A DNA stretch of 11,180 nt from Halobacteriales archaeon QH_10_70_21 (GCA_003021325.1 PXQM01000023.1:1-11180), one strand, 5' to 3'. Counted from the first letter of the stretch, positions 1 to 7,421 are shown. Made by a program: numbers and translations. Notes: generated by a model from the letters alone, not told the origin.

Positions 1-237
1 CTGTTCACCGGCACCCAGCCCTTTCTCGAGGCTGAGGACATCGAACACAGCGTCCGAACAGAGGTTTCGGCGCCTCCGAGTTCCCGCGTCCCGGAGTTGC
101 CGGCGGAACTCGACGATATCATCCTGACGGCCATTGACGAGAACCCGGCCGTCCGCTACCAGTCCGTCGCGGCGTTCCGTTCGGCCCTCCTCGACGTCGT
201 ACTTCCGGACGTCGTTCGGGGCGAATCGACAGGTTGA
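1..237 (+). CDS. C-terminal end of a Hanks-type Ser/Thr protein kinase (partial)
   Basis: Frame 1 is open from the window edge to TGA at 235-237, giving the last 78 residues of a protein whose start lies outside the window. The fragment reads like the end of a eukaryote-like protein kinase C-lobe: an LFTGTQPF segment (helix F/G loop), a proline-rich stretch PPSSRVPELP, then ELDDIILTAI followed by NPAVRYQS. The arginine in that last motif is the conserved subdomain XI arginine of PknB-like kinases, and the chain ends 20 or so residues later. No transmembrane or sensor domain follows, so this copy ends with the kinase fold. The catalytic HRD and DFG motifs would be upstream and cannot be checked. 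Substrate and role are unknown. The family call rests on remembered motifs only. Confidence 0.65.
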   Translation: MFTGTQPFLEAEDIEHSVRTEVSAPPSSRVPELPAELDDIILTAIDENPAVRYQSVAAFRSALLDVVLPDVVRGESTG

Positions 238-252
238 CGGCCTGGTGAAGTA

Positions 253-273
253 CCGCGGGGGCAAGCCCCGCGG
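253..273. terminator. GC-rich hairpin after the kinase gene
   Basis: A perfect 8-bp stem, CCGCGGGG with CCCCGCGG, closes a five-base loop GCAAG, beginning 16 nt after the kinase stop codon. It is not followed by a T-run, so as an archaeal terminator it is only a candidate; it may instead be a member of the CGGGGGCAAG repeat set seen again at 592 and 628. Confidence 0.35.
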
Positions 274-478
274 CTTCGCCGTCTTGACCGCCCGTCCCAA
301 CCCGGGCCGGGCCGGGCCGTCGCAGGCGAATGTACTTCTCCTCGACCGTCCCACGGTGGGTCGGCTGGACGTGACACCCGAACGCTCGGTGCGTCCGTGA
401 GGGTCGGCGGCTCCACCCCGCCCGACAACTCCCGTCGCACCTGCCGTAGCAGGGTGGTGAGAGGTGTCGCAGTTCCTC

Positions 479-496
479 GCAACTGCCGGCAGTTGC
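479..496. repeat. 18-bp perfect palindrome
   Basis: Bases 479-496 read GCAACTGC CG GCAGTTGC and are identical on both strands. The uninterrupted dyad could be a binding site for a dimeric regulator or a small cruciform; nothing else at the site decides between them. Confidence 0.5.
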
Positions 497-571
497 TTCG
501 GAGTACGCTCTTTCACCCACGTCGCACCTGTATCTCTTACGTGATCTCGTATTTGGGACGGGCGGACGGTA

Positions 572-643
572 GAGCGTACGGCCGTTACCCTCGGGGGCAA
601 GTAGTTCGAGCGTACGGCCGTCACCCTCGGGGGCAAGTGGTTC
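572..643 (+). repeat. 36-bp tandem repeat, two copies
   Basis: Two directly adjacent copies, 572-607 and 608-643, match at 34 of 36 positions (T/C at unit position 15, A/G at unit position 32). Each contains the palindromic core CGTACGGCCGT and the 10-mer CGGGGGCAAG. The unit is a multiple of three, but neither frame gives a plausible protein. The array ends directly at the first hairpin of the cluster at 644. With two copies only and no spacer it is not a CRISPR array. Confidence 0.7.
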
Positions 644-750
644 GAGACGCCTGCGGCGTCTCCTCATCACGGAACTCTTCGAGTTCCGTACGACCCCGAG
701 GCACTCGGTCTGCTCCGCCCGTAGAGAGACCGTGCTATCGACGACCGATA
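644..750. other. Run of four consecutive small hairpins
   Basis: Four perfect stems follow one another: GAGACGCC/GGCGTCTC around TGC (644-662), ACGGAACTC/GAGTTCCGT around TTC (669-689), CCGAG/CTCGG around GCA (696-708) and TATCG/CGATA around ACGAC (736-750). The first three have three-base loops. Their regular size and spacing suggest a structured RNA or DNA element rather than chance, although haloarchaeal intergenic regions often carry short GC dyads. No known riboswitch fold is recognised. Confidence 0.5.
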
Positions 751-836
751 ACGAACTCGCACTGCCGACAACGTCGTCGACGCCGTCGGTCGCCGGGGCG
801 CCGGACCTCGCTGCCGACCGCTCGCGTTCCCTCGAT

Positions 837-883
837 TATGCACGTCCTTGCATATACACGGTCGTGTTTACCGGGACAACACG
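837..883 (+). promoter_or_regulatory. purF promoter with two inverted repeats
   Basis: A TATA-like element GCATATA (850-856) lies where transcription would begin near 880, leaving a leader of roughly 45 nt before purF. Overlapping it is a perfect inverted repeat TATGCA-N6-TGCATA (837-854). A second, CGTGTT-N9-AACACG (863-883), covers the expected start site. Dyads in these two places are what an archaeal repressor blocking TBP or polymerase would use. That purF is so regulated here is inference; no regulator gene is adjacent. Confidence 0.45.
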
Positions 884-927
884 CACGATGGAGGGAATTT
901 TTACCCCTGGACAACGGAGCAGTATCC

Positions 928-2400
928 ATGCCAGATGGGCGGCATCCGGAGGGGCCGACGGAGAAGTGCGGCGTCGTCGGCGTTTCGCTCGACGGTCGCG
1001 AGGCGGCGCGACCGTTGTACTACTCCCTGTACGCGCTCCAGCACCGGGGGCAGGAGTCGGCGGGTATCGTCACGCACGACGGCTTCCAGCAGCACAGCCA
1101 CGTCGAGATGGGGCTCGTCGGCGACGCGTTCGGAGAGGGGGACGTGGAGTCGCTGAACGGGTCCAACGGCATCGGACACGTCCGGTACCCGACGGCCGGG
1201 AGCGTCGATTCCTGCTGTGCACAGCCGTTCTCGGTGTCGTTCAAGTCGGGCTCGCTCGGGCTGAGCCACAACGGCAACCTCGTCAACACCGACGAGGTGC
1301 GGGCGGAGCTGGCCTCGAAGGGTCACGCCTTCACCAGCGACGGCGACACCGAGGTCATCGCCCACGACCTCGCGCGCAACCTGCTGGAGGCGGACCTGGT
1401 GCGCGCGGTCAAGCGGACGATGGGCCGCATCCACGGCTCGTACTCGCTGACCATCACCCACGACGACACCGTCCTCGGAGTCCGGGACCCGCACGGCAAT
1501 CGACCGCTGTGCATCGGCGAGCTCGACGACGGCTACATGCTCGCCTCGGAGTCGGCCGCCATCGACGTCCTCGACGGCGAACTCGTCCGCGACGTCAAGC
1601 CGGGCGAGCTGGTCGTCCTCCGGCCGGACGGCTCCGGCTACGACACCTACCAGCTGGTCGAGACCGAGAACAGCGCCCACTGCTTCTTCGAGCACGTCTA
1701 CTTCGCGCGGCCGGACTCCCGCATCGACGAGAATCTCGTCTACGACGTCCGCCGGGAGCTCGGCCGGAAGCTCTGGGCTGAGAGCGGCGTCGAGACGGAT
1801 GTCGTCCTCCCGGTTCCGGACTCGGGGCGCGCGTTCGCCTCCGGCTACGCCGACGCCGCCCAGGGGAGGGGCGCCGACGTCGAGTTCGCCGAGGGTCTCA
1901 TGAAGAACCGGTACGTCGGACGCACGTTCATCATGCCGACCCAGGACGCCCGCGAGCGGGCCGTCCGGCTGAAGCTCAACCCCATCAGGGACGTCATCCA
2001 GGGGCGGACGGTCACGGTCATCGACGACTCCATCGTCCGCGGTACCACCTCGACGCAGCTGGTCCACCTGCTGAAGGACATCGGCGCCAAGGAGGTCCAC
2101 ATGCGGATCGGCGCCCCGCCGATTATCGCGCCCTGTTACATGGGTATCGACATGGCCTCCCGCGAGGAGCTCATCGCCGCCGACAAGGACGTCGGCGAGA
2201 TACGCGAGGAAATCGACGCCGAGTCGCTGTCGTACCTCTCTATCGACGCCATCGCCGAGGCGCTCGGCGAGTCGCGGGCGGACCTCTGTCTCGGCTGCGT
2301 CACCGGCGAGTACCCCTACGACATCGAGGGCGAGACGACCGACCGCGACGTCGCCCGTCCGGAAATCGACGGCGCCGAGGCCGGTATCGCCGACGACTGA
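928..2400 (+). CDS. purF: Amidophosphoribosyltransferase (PurF)
   Basis: PurF catalyses the first committed step of purine synthesis, making 5-phosphoribosylamine from PRPP and glutamine. The 490-residue protein has an N-terminal Ntn glutaminase domain with nucleophile Cys14 (EKCGVVGV), so the first 13 residues would be a cleaved propeptide. LYALQHRGQESAGI and GHVRYPTAG follow in the glutaminase domain. The C-terminal phosphoribosyltransferase domain has the PRPP loop VIDDSIVRGTTS, with Asp366-Asp367. Cys252, Cys403, Cys454 and Cys457 match the four ligands of the [4Fe-4S] cluster of the Bacillus-type enzyme. The open frame extends back to about 397, but ATG 928 is chosen because GGAG (916-919) lies 8 nt upstream and the family's sequence begins here. 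The gene appears monocistronic, with its own promoter. Confidence 0.96.
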   Translation: MPDGRHPEGPTEKCGVVGVSLDGREAARPLYYSLYALQHRGQESAGIVTHDGFQQHSHVEMGLVGDAFGEGDVESLNGSNGIGHVRYPTAGSVDSCCAQPFSVSFKSGSLGLSHNGNLVNTDEVRAELASKGHAFTSDGDTEVIAHDLARNLLEADLVRAVKRTMGRIHGSYSLTITHDDTVLGVRDPHGNRPLCIGELDDGYMLASESAAIDVLDGELVRDVKPGELVVLRPDGSGYDTYQLVETENSAHCFFEHVYFARPDSRIDENLVYDVRRELGRKLWAESGVETDVVLPVPDSGRAFASGYADAAQGRGADVEFAEGLMKNRYVGRTFIMPTQDARERAVRLKLNPIRDVIQGRTVTVIDDSIVRGTTSTQLVHLLKDIGAKEVHMRIGAPPIIAPCYMGIDMASREELIAADKDVGEIREEIDAESLSYLSIDAIAEALGESRADLCLGCVTGEYPYDIEGETTDRDVARPEIDGAEAGIADD

Positions 2401-2421
2401 TACTGCCGGCTGTAATTACGT

Positions 2422-2891
2422 GAAGATTCGTTCGCCGCCGCGCTCGAGACCTTCCTCGACGGCGTGCCTGACGTCGACTGGGCGCTGACCGGGTCGATGA
2501 GCTTCGCCCTGCAGGGCGTTCCGGTCGACCCGTCCGACGTCGACGCAGACCGACGAGCCGGGGGCCCGCGCCATCCAGGCAGCCTTCCCGGACCGCGTCG
2601 TCGACCCCGTCGAGTACGTCGAGAGCGAGCGGATCCGGTCGTACCTCGGCCGTCGACGTCGAGATAATCGGGGCCCTGCGGAAGCGACGCGAGGACGGGG
2701 CCTGGGAGCTACCCGTCGACGTCACCCGCCACCGGCGGTTCGTGACCTGGCGCGACCGAGAGGTGCCCGTCCTGTCGCTGTCCTACGAGGCCGACGCCTA
2801 CGAGCGGCTCGGCAGGACCGAACGGGCGGCGCCGCTCCGGGAACACACGGGCGACGAGGACAACGGGCGGACGGATTCCCGCGGCCGGTAA
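2422..2891 (+). pseudogene. Decayed nucleotidyltransferase-like gene
   Basis: Three pieces in three frames join into one haloarchaeal protein. Piece 1 (2422 to about 2544) encodes FAAALETFLDGVPDVDWALT, then GSMSFALQG and a DVD acidic pair. Piece 2 (2546 to about 2650) encodes QTDEPGARAIQAAFPDRVVD and ends in SERIRSYLG. Piece 3 (2652-2891) encodes VDVEIIGALRKRREDG, then VTRHRRFV, VPVLSLSYEADAYERLGRTE and a TAA stop. The GS(x)nD-x-D pattern resembles the core of the MNT-like nucleotidyltransferase superfamily. Lesions: a TAA lies directly upstream with no in-frame start, a frameshift occurs near 2545, and a second near 2651 seems to have lost several codons. It begins 21 nt after the purF stop. 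The gene should be non-functional; the family assignment is from remembered similarity. Confidence 0.7.
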
Positions 2892-2964
2892 CGCTGGTGG
2901 GGACCAATCGGCACGTTGCTCGTGAAACAACGAACGACGAACTACACAGCCGATACGGTCCGGC

Positions 2965-3477
2965 TCAGACGAGCGGCTGTTCGCGGTCGCCGAGGTAGTC
3001 CAGCACGGAGCCGAGCCCGAAGCCGTAGGCGACGTGTCCGATGAGCGACGCGACGACGTAGAGCGGCAGCTGGATGCCGGAGTAGCCCGTGTAGAACGCG
3101 AAGACGAAGCCGGTCCAGAGGATGAACCCGTAGAATGCGCCCGCCTTCGCGAACGTCTCGCCGGGCAGGTACCGGCCCAGCGAGGCGAACAGCAGCGGCC
3201 ACGTTATCATGCCGCCGAGCAGGAAGATGACGTACCCGATGGCGTTGGCGAACCGGGGGGCGACCGACGCGACACCGCTCATCTCCGCGAGGACGGTGAA
3301 CGAGGTGAGGTCGAACGCGCCGAGCGTTGAGGCCGCCATGAACACGAGCGTCATCAACCCGGTGCCGACAGCGCCGCCGACGGCACCGATGATGCCGTCG
3401 ACGACGATGCCGGCAAGCGAGTTGGAGTCCCGGTCGTTGATGTCCGACATGCCGACTGCCGGGTCGTTCTCTGCCAT
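2965..3477 (-). CDS. Four-helix integral membrane protein, DUF6789-like
   Basis: This 170-residue protein has a short acidic N-terminus (MAENDPAVGMSDINDRD) and four hydrophobic segments: roughly residues 25-50 (GGAVGTGLMTLVFMAAS), 78-103 (GYVIFLLGGMITWPLLFASL), 112-135 (FYGFILWTGFVFAFYTGY) and 140-165 (LPLYVVASLIGHVAYGFGLG). It resembles a haloarchaeal membrane family I believe is DUF6789, of unknown function. The ATG at 3477 is preferred over the ATG at 3450 because a T-rich TATA-like element (3499-3508, read on the minus strand) is centred 27 nt upstream, fitting a leaderless transcript. It is divergent from the response regulator and convergent with the decayed gene at 2422. No signal peptide is evident. 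Confidence 0.75.
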   Translation of the reverse strand: MAENDPAVGMSDINDRDSNSLAGIVVDGIIGAVGGAVGTGLMTLVFMAASTLGAFDLTSFTVLAEMSGVASVAPRFANAIGYVIFLLGGMITWPLLFASLGRYLPGETFAKAGAFYGFILWTGFVFAFYTGYSGIQLPLYVVASLIGHVAYGFGLGSVLDYLGDREQPLV

Positions 3478-3650
3478 AGGGTAACACAACAGCGGGTCGA
3501 ACAAAAGCGTTGGCGCCCCGAGCGACGACGCGAGTCTGCCGCGGTCTCTCCGACGTCGCGGCGCGTCCTCCCCCACGGCGGTTCGAGCCGGGTCTTCAGC
3601 TCATCGATTCAGTAATAAGAGCTAAACGGATGTGGGCCCTCCATAACCCA

Positions 3651-4238
3651 ATGGAAAACTCACATGAAGGGAACGCGGGGCCGACAGTGCTGGTCGTCGA
3701 CGACGAGCAGGAGTTGGCCGACTTGTACGCGGACTACATAGAAGACCGGTACACGGTCCTGACCGCCTACTCGGGGCCGGCGGCCCTGGAGAAACTCTCG
3801 ACCGACGTCGACGTGGTCCTGCTCGACCGCAGGATGCCGGAGCTCTCCGGCGACGAGGTCCTCGAGCGCATCCGGGCCAGCGACGCCGACTGTCGGGTGG
3901 TGTTCGTCACGGCCGTCGACCCCGGCCCCGACACCATCGACCTCCCGTTCGACGACTATCTGGTCAAGCCCGTCGACAGGTCGACCGTCGTGGACGCCAT
4001 CGAGCGGATGCTCCACCGCAACACATACGACGAGCGCCTCATGGAGGTCGTGAACCTCGCCTCCAGGATGGCGACGCTCGAATCGAAGATGGACATCGAG
4101 GAACTCGAGGACAGCGACGAGTATGTCGCCCTTCGGAAACGGCTGGCCGACCTGCGGTCCGAAACCGGCCTCGATGGCCTGGAGGACGACATCTACTCGG
4201 AGCTCACGGCCGAGAAGATGCGCGTTCTGCTCGACTGA
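3651..4238 (+). CDS. HalX-type response regulator
   Basis: The 195-residue protein has an N-terminal receiver domain (about 12-120): the acidic pair Asp17-Asp18 (VLVVDDEQE), phosphoacceptor Asp59 (VVLLDRRMP), Thr87 (VVFVTAVD) and Lys106 (DDYLVKPVD). All are intact, so phosphorylation is expected. Residues 121-195 form an alpha-helical HalX domain (NTYDERLMEVVNLASRMATL), a C-terminal module typical of haloarchaeal regulators. There is no DNA-binding helix-turn-helix, so output is probably by protein contact. No intact kinase is adjacent; the only kinase-like sequence on the window's other side is the broken remnant at 8098-8617. ATG 3651 is preferred because the receiver motif begins soon after it and an AT-rich TATAAT-like element (3611-3620) lies about 36 nt upstream, giving a leader of a few bases. 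Confidence 0.92.
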   Translation: MENSHEGNAGPTVLVVDDEQELADLYADYIEDRYTVLTAYSGPAALEKLSTDVDVVLLDRRMPELSGDEVLERIRASDADCRVVFVTAVDPGPDTIDLPFDDYLVKPVDRSTVVDAIERMLHRNTYDERLMEVVNLASRMATLESKMDIEELEDSDEYVALRKRLADLRSETGLDGLEDDIYSELTAEKMRVLLD

Positions 4239-4284
4239 CCGCCGGCTACCGTCGCTGGCAGTTACCCGTGGCCTGCTATCGCGT

Positions 4285-4328
4285 CCCCCCGAAGGCTCAC
4301 CCCGTTCGCTGCTCGCCCTACCGGGGGG
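4285..4328. terminator. Stem-loop between convergent genes
   Basis: CCCCCCG (4285-4291) pairs with CGGGGGG (4322-4328) around a 30-base loop. It sits between the stop of the HalX regulator (4238) and the stop of the convergent Dna2-like gene (4333), where a bidirectional terminator would be expected. There is no T-run and the loop is long, so this is a weak candidate. Confidence 0.3.
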
Positions 4329-5320
4329 CTTCCTAACGGTCGCCCCCCGCTGCCCACTCCAGCATCCGCTCGTAGAACGGCACGCTCCGGAGCGCCGACT
4401 CGTCGCCGACCAGCACGAGCGCCTTCTTCGCTCGGGTCAGCGCAACGTTGACCCGGCGGTGGTCCTCGAAGATGGGACTGGAGAGGTCGCCGGTCGCGAC
4501 GAAGGAGACGACGACCACCTCCTTGGCCGAGCCCTGGAACCGGTCGACGGTGTCGACGGTCACCCCATCGACCCGCTTCGATATCTCGGCCACCTGCGCC
4601 CGGAACGGTGCGATGACGCCGATGTCGTCGGAATCGACGCCGGCCTCGCGGAGCGACGCGACCGTTTCGGCCACGCGCTCGGCCTCCGTCGGGTTGGAGT
4701 TGCCGGTCGCCGCCCCGTCGGGGTCGACGAAAGAGACGGGGTCGGCCAACTCCGGCGGCAGGGCGCCGCTGTCGACGCCCGGGAGGTCCGAGAGCCGCTG
4801 GCCGGCCACCTCGCCGGAGGCCGGCCGTAGCTGGCCGTCGTAGAACTCCCGGCTCGAGAAGTACTGGACGCGCTGGCTCATCCGGTACTGGCGGTCGAGC
4901 ATCACGCCCGCCTCGGGGTCCTGCTCGATGAGCCGCTCGAACAGCGACCGCTGGAGGTCGTTCTCCGCCCGAACCACGGGCGGCAGCTGCTGGTGGTCGC
5001 CGACCAGCACGAACCGGTCGGCCAGGTTCGTCGCCAGGAACGTTCCGGGCTCGGTCAGCTGCCCGGCCTCGTCGACGACGGCGACGTCGAAAGACTGGGC
5101 CTTCAGCGCCCGCGACCCGCAGGCCGCGGTCGTCGCCGCGACCACGCTCGCCTCCTGCAGTTCGGCGGCCCGCGATTCGGGGTCACCCGCTCGCTCCATC
5201 CGGTATCCCTGCATGTCCTCGCGGACGCCGGACTCGGAGCCCCACCGGACGATGTCGGTGAAGCCCTGCTCCTCCAGCGCCTCGATGGCGTTGTCGACAG
5301 CGCGGTTCGTGAACGCCGAC

Positions 5321-5356
5321 AGCAGCACGCGCTGGCCGTCCTCGACCAGCGCCCGG
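5321..5356. repeat. 36-bp direct repeat, source copy in helicase domain
   Basis: Bases 5321-5356 are identical to 5698-5733. In this copy they encode, on the minus strand, RALVEDGQRVLL, which continues into SAFTNRAVDNAIEAL, the expected segment after the Walker A motif. This is therefore the native position and the other copy the derived one. Confidence 0.9.
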
Positions 5357-5697
5357 ACCGTCCGCGCGAGCGTGTATGTCTTGCCGGTCCCGGGCGGCCC
5401 GTGGACCAGGGCGAAGTCCTCGGCGTTGCAAGCGAGGTTGACCGCCTGGTTCTGGGCGTCGTTGTTGTCGATGTAGGTCAGCGCCTCGTCGCCGAAGGCG
5501 GGGTCGCGCCGGCCGAACAGCACGTCCTTGCGGTCGGGGTCGCCCTGCAGGACGGCGTCGTGGAGGCCGCCGAGCCGGCGGTCGACGCCGATCTCGGAGG
5601 GGTAGACGTCGAGCCGCCGCAGGTCCAGCGGCTCGTCGGCGACCACGACGACCTCCTCGCCGAGCGACTCGACGGTCGCCAGCTCGGCGGTCCCGCG

Positions 5698-5733
5698 AGC
5701 AGCACGCGCTGGCCGTCCTCGACCAGCGCCCGG
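5698..5733. repeat. 36-bp direct repeat, ectopic copy at the frameshift
   Basis: Identical over 36 bases to 5321-5356, with different bases on both sides (C/G before, A/T after). It encodes RALVEDGQRVLL in the frame of the nuclease half, after ERADDD, and the reading frame changes directly at its downstream edge, where the helicase-half frame resumes with RGTAELATVESLG. The first residues RAL may have provided microhomology for the jump. Confidence 0.9.
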
Positions 5734-6975
5734 TCGTCGTCGGCGCGCTCCTCGGCCGTCTGCTCCCACAGTTTGCGGTACTCGGCGTGGACCTCCCGAC
5801 GCTCCTCCTCGATGGCGCGGTAGAACCGCTCGAAGTACGCGCGTTCCGCCCCGGGTAACGGTTCGCCTATCTGGCCGGCCTTCGACTCCTGGTCGAGCCG
5901 GCCCGCGACCACCATACAGGTGTCCTGCTCGAAGCAGTACTCGCACCTGGCGTCGGCCTCGTACCCCGTCGGCACCGTCAGGTCGTACTCGGCGGCGGCG
6001 ATCTCGTTGCGCGTCCGGAGGACGAACTTCAGAAAGCCCGGCCCGATCGAGAACTCCTTGGCGGGCGAGAGGTCCCCGGTGGCGTCGCCGCGGTCCAGCG
6101 TCGTGTTCTTCGTGTACAGCAGCGTCCCGGTGTCGGGTGCCTCCGCGAGGTCGTCGGCCAGGAGCAGCGCGTAGCAGGCCGCCTGGACCTTGTCCTGGAA
6201 CCGCGGGTCCCGCTTGGTGTTCTTGCCGGTCTTGAGTTCGACCGGCATGCCGCGCCGGACGGCGTCGGCCCGGCCCTTGATGCCGAACCGCTCGGAGATG
6301 AGCGTCTGCTCGGAGCGCCACGAGTCCGCCTCGCCGAGTGCGCCCTGCTGGAGCCACCCCTGGATTGCGGCGGCGTTCTGCCGGACGTCGTCGGCGACGG
6401 CGTCGGCGGTCTCGCCGAGCAGACCGATGTCGAGGGCGGCCTCGGCGACCCGCTCGTCGATGCTCTCCTCGAGGTCCCGGCCCCGCAGCAGGTCGCCGAA
6501 CACTTCGTGGACGACCGTCCCCTTGAGAACGGGGTACTTCAGCGGGACGCCCGAGAGCTTGTTGAGGTAGTAGATGCGGGGACACTGGACCCACCCGCGA
6601 ACGTCGGTCACGTCCACCAGGAACTCCGGTTCGACGACGACCGCCGACTCTCCGGTCGTCGAGTACTGCGTCTCGCCGCGGAACTCCCGCTCCTCGGCGC
6701 CGGTGACGAGCAGCTCCATGCCGGGCTCGAGCAACTCGGCGGTCTCGGTCCACTTGCCCCACAGCGTCACCTGGACCGGGTCGGCGGCGCCGCGCTCCGG
6801 ACGGACGAGCACCTCGGCGAGTCCGGCGGTGCCGGTGTCGGTCTCGACCGTCCGCGCGTCGCGCGCCTCGACGACGGGCCCCCGGAGGTTCACGTCACCC
6901 ACCAGCGCCCTCGGGGGAAAAACGCTATCGGTCGTCGGAGGTGTTTTGCCGCGGAACGCGTGGCTCACGACGAAC

Positions 6976-7377
6976 ATGTCCCAGCGCAGGTTCCCGGTAG
7001 TTGTCGGCGGAATCGCGGTCCTGGCAGCCGCCGCCGGCGCCGCAGTACCGTTCGTGGCCGGGTCAACCGGCGCGTTCCGGGGAGCCATCGTGGGCTCGGG
7101 CCTCGTGGCCCTCGTTTTCGCCGCCGAGAACGCCTACTCCGTGTTCGGCGGCGGGCCGACGCGGTTCGCCTCCGGCGTCGTCGCCGGCGTCCTCGGTCTC
7201 CGGCTGGTCGCGGCGCCGCTCACCTACGACGCCGGCGCGACCGCCACGGCCGGTGCACAGACGACCGGGATGCTGCTTGCGACGACCGCGGGGTACGCGG
7301 CACTCGACGCGATAGAGCGGGGGTTCGCCGACGGCCGGACGACGGACGCCTCGACCGGCGCCGGGCAAGAGGGCTGA
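6976..7377 (+). CDS. Small hydrophobic membrane protein, function unknown
   Basis: The 133-residue protein has four likely membrane segments: residues about 5-28 (FPVVVGGIAVLAAAAGAAVP), 33-58 (GAFRGAIVGSGLVALVFAAE), 65-85 (SGVVAGVLGLRLVAAPLTY) and 95-113 (TTGMLLATTAGYAALDAI). A short charged tail follows (RGFADGRTTDASTGAGQEG). I do not recognise the family. It is divergent from the Dna2-like gene with 82 nt between the starts and is 44 nt upstream of the next gene on the same strand. The ATG at 6976 is chosen because the hydrophobic N-terminus begins right after it; the frame extends back through the divergent gene but that part is its shadow. A T-rich element GTGTTTTGCC (6941-6950) could be a weak TATA box for a leaderless transcript. 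Confidence 0.75.
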   Translation: MSQRRFPVVVGGIAVLAAAAGAAVPFVAGSTGAFRGAIVGSGLVALVFAAENAYSVFGGGPTRFASGVVAGVLGLRLVAAPLTYDAGATATAGAQTTGMLLATTAGYAALDAIERGFADGRTTDASTGAGQEG

Positions 7378-7421
7378 CGAAGTCGACAGGTTCTTTCTGC
7401 CGCCGGCCCTTCCGTCAAACC

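Larger units (their letters stand above)
238..836. other. 600-bp non-coding region rich in hairpins and short repeats
   Basis: No reading frame here looks like a protein; the open frames are low-complexity Arg/Pro translations of GC-rich DNA. The stretch instead holds structured elements annotated separately: a GC hairpin just after the kinase stop, an 18-bp palindrome, a two-copy 36-bp tandem repeat and a run of four hairpins. The 10-mer CGGGGGCAAG occurs three times (256-265, 592-601, 628-637), linking the first hairpin to the tandem repeat. The 11-mer CGTCGCACCTG occurs near both 434 and 520. Upstream of the purF promoter from about 750 to 836 I see nothing specific. Confidence 0.6.
4333..6893 (-). 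pseudogene. dna2: Dna2/Cas4-like nuclease-helicase, frameshifted in the linker
   Basis: The two halves together make one nuclease-helicase for DNA end or flap processing. The upstream half (6893 to about 5697, 400 residues) has an OB-like N-terminus and then a PD-(D/E)XK nuclease: Cys104 (WVQCPRIYYL), His129, Asp210 (GRADAV), Glu219 and Lys221 (VELKTGK), Gln237, and Cys317, Cys320, Cys326. The four cysteines match the Fe-S pattern of Dna2 and Cas4. The downstream half (about 5697 to 4333) is a complete SF1 helicase: GPPGTGKT, VVDEAGQL, LVGDHQQLPPV, LDRQYRM, VDTVDRFQGS and NVALTRAKKALVLVGD. A frameshift near 5697 separates them; the first half stops at 5478. The break coincides with a 36-bp copy of helicase sequence. 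From memory, intact relatives have about 50 more residues here. The GTG at 6893 is the likely start. Confidence 0.85.

Noticed and set aside
572..643. Possible CRISPR array
   Set aside because: There are only two units, directly adjacent and without spacers, and no cas genes nearby. The Cas4-like nuclease domain at 5698-6893 is fused to a helicase, as in Dna2.
119..670. Minus-strand open frame over the intergenic region
   Set aside because: Its Arg-rich sequence with internal repeats reflects the tandem and hairpin DNA; it also overlaps the kinase C-terminus.
397..927. Upstream extension of the purF reading frame
   Set aside because: The frame is open but its translation is Arg/Pro-rich low-complexity sequence over hairpins, repeats and the promoter. 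The family begins near ATG 928, which has a well-placed GGAG.
901..2100. Long minus-strand open frame opposite purF
   Set aside because: It is a GC-rich shadow of purF with no recognisable domain; purF has full catalytic and cluster motifs.
6507..7421. Upstream extension of the acidic protein frame
   Set aside because: It overlaps the Dna2-like gene and the small membrane protein in other frames; protein-like composition starts only at ATG 7422.
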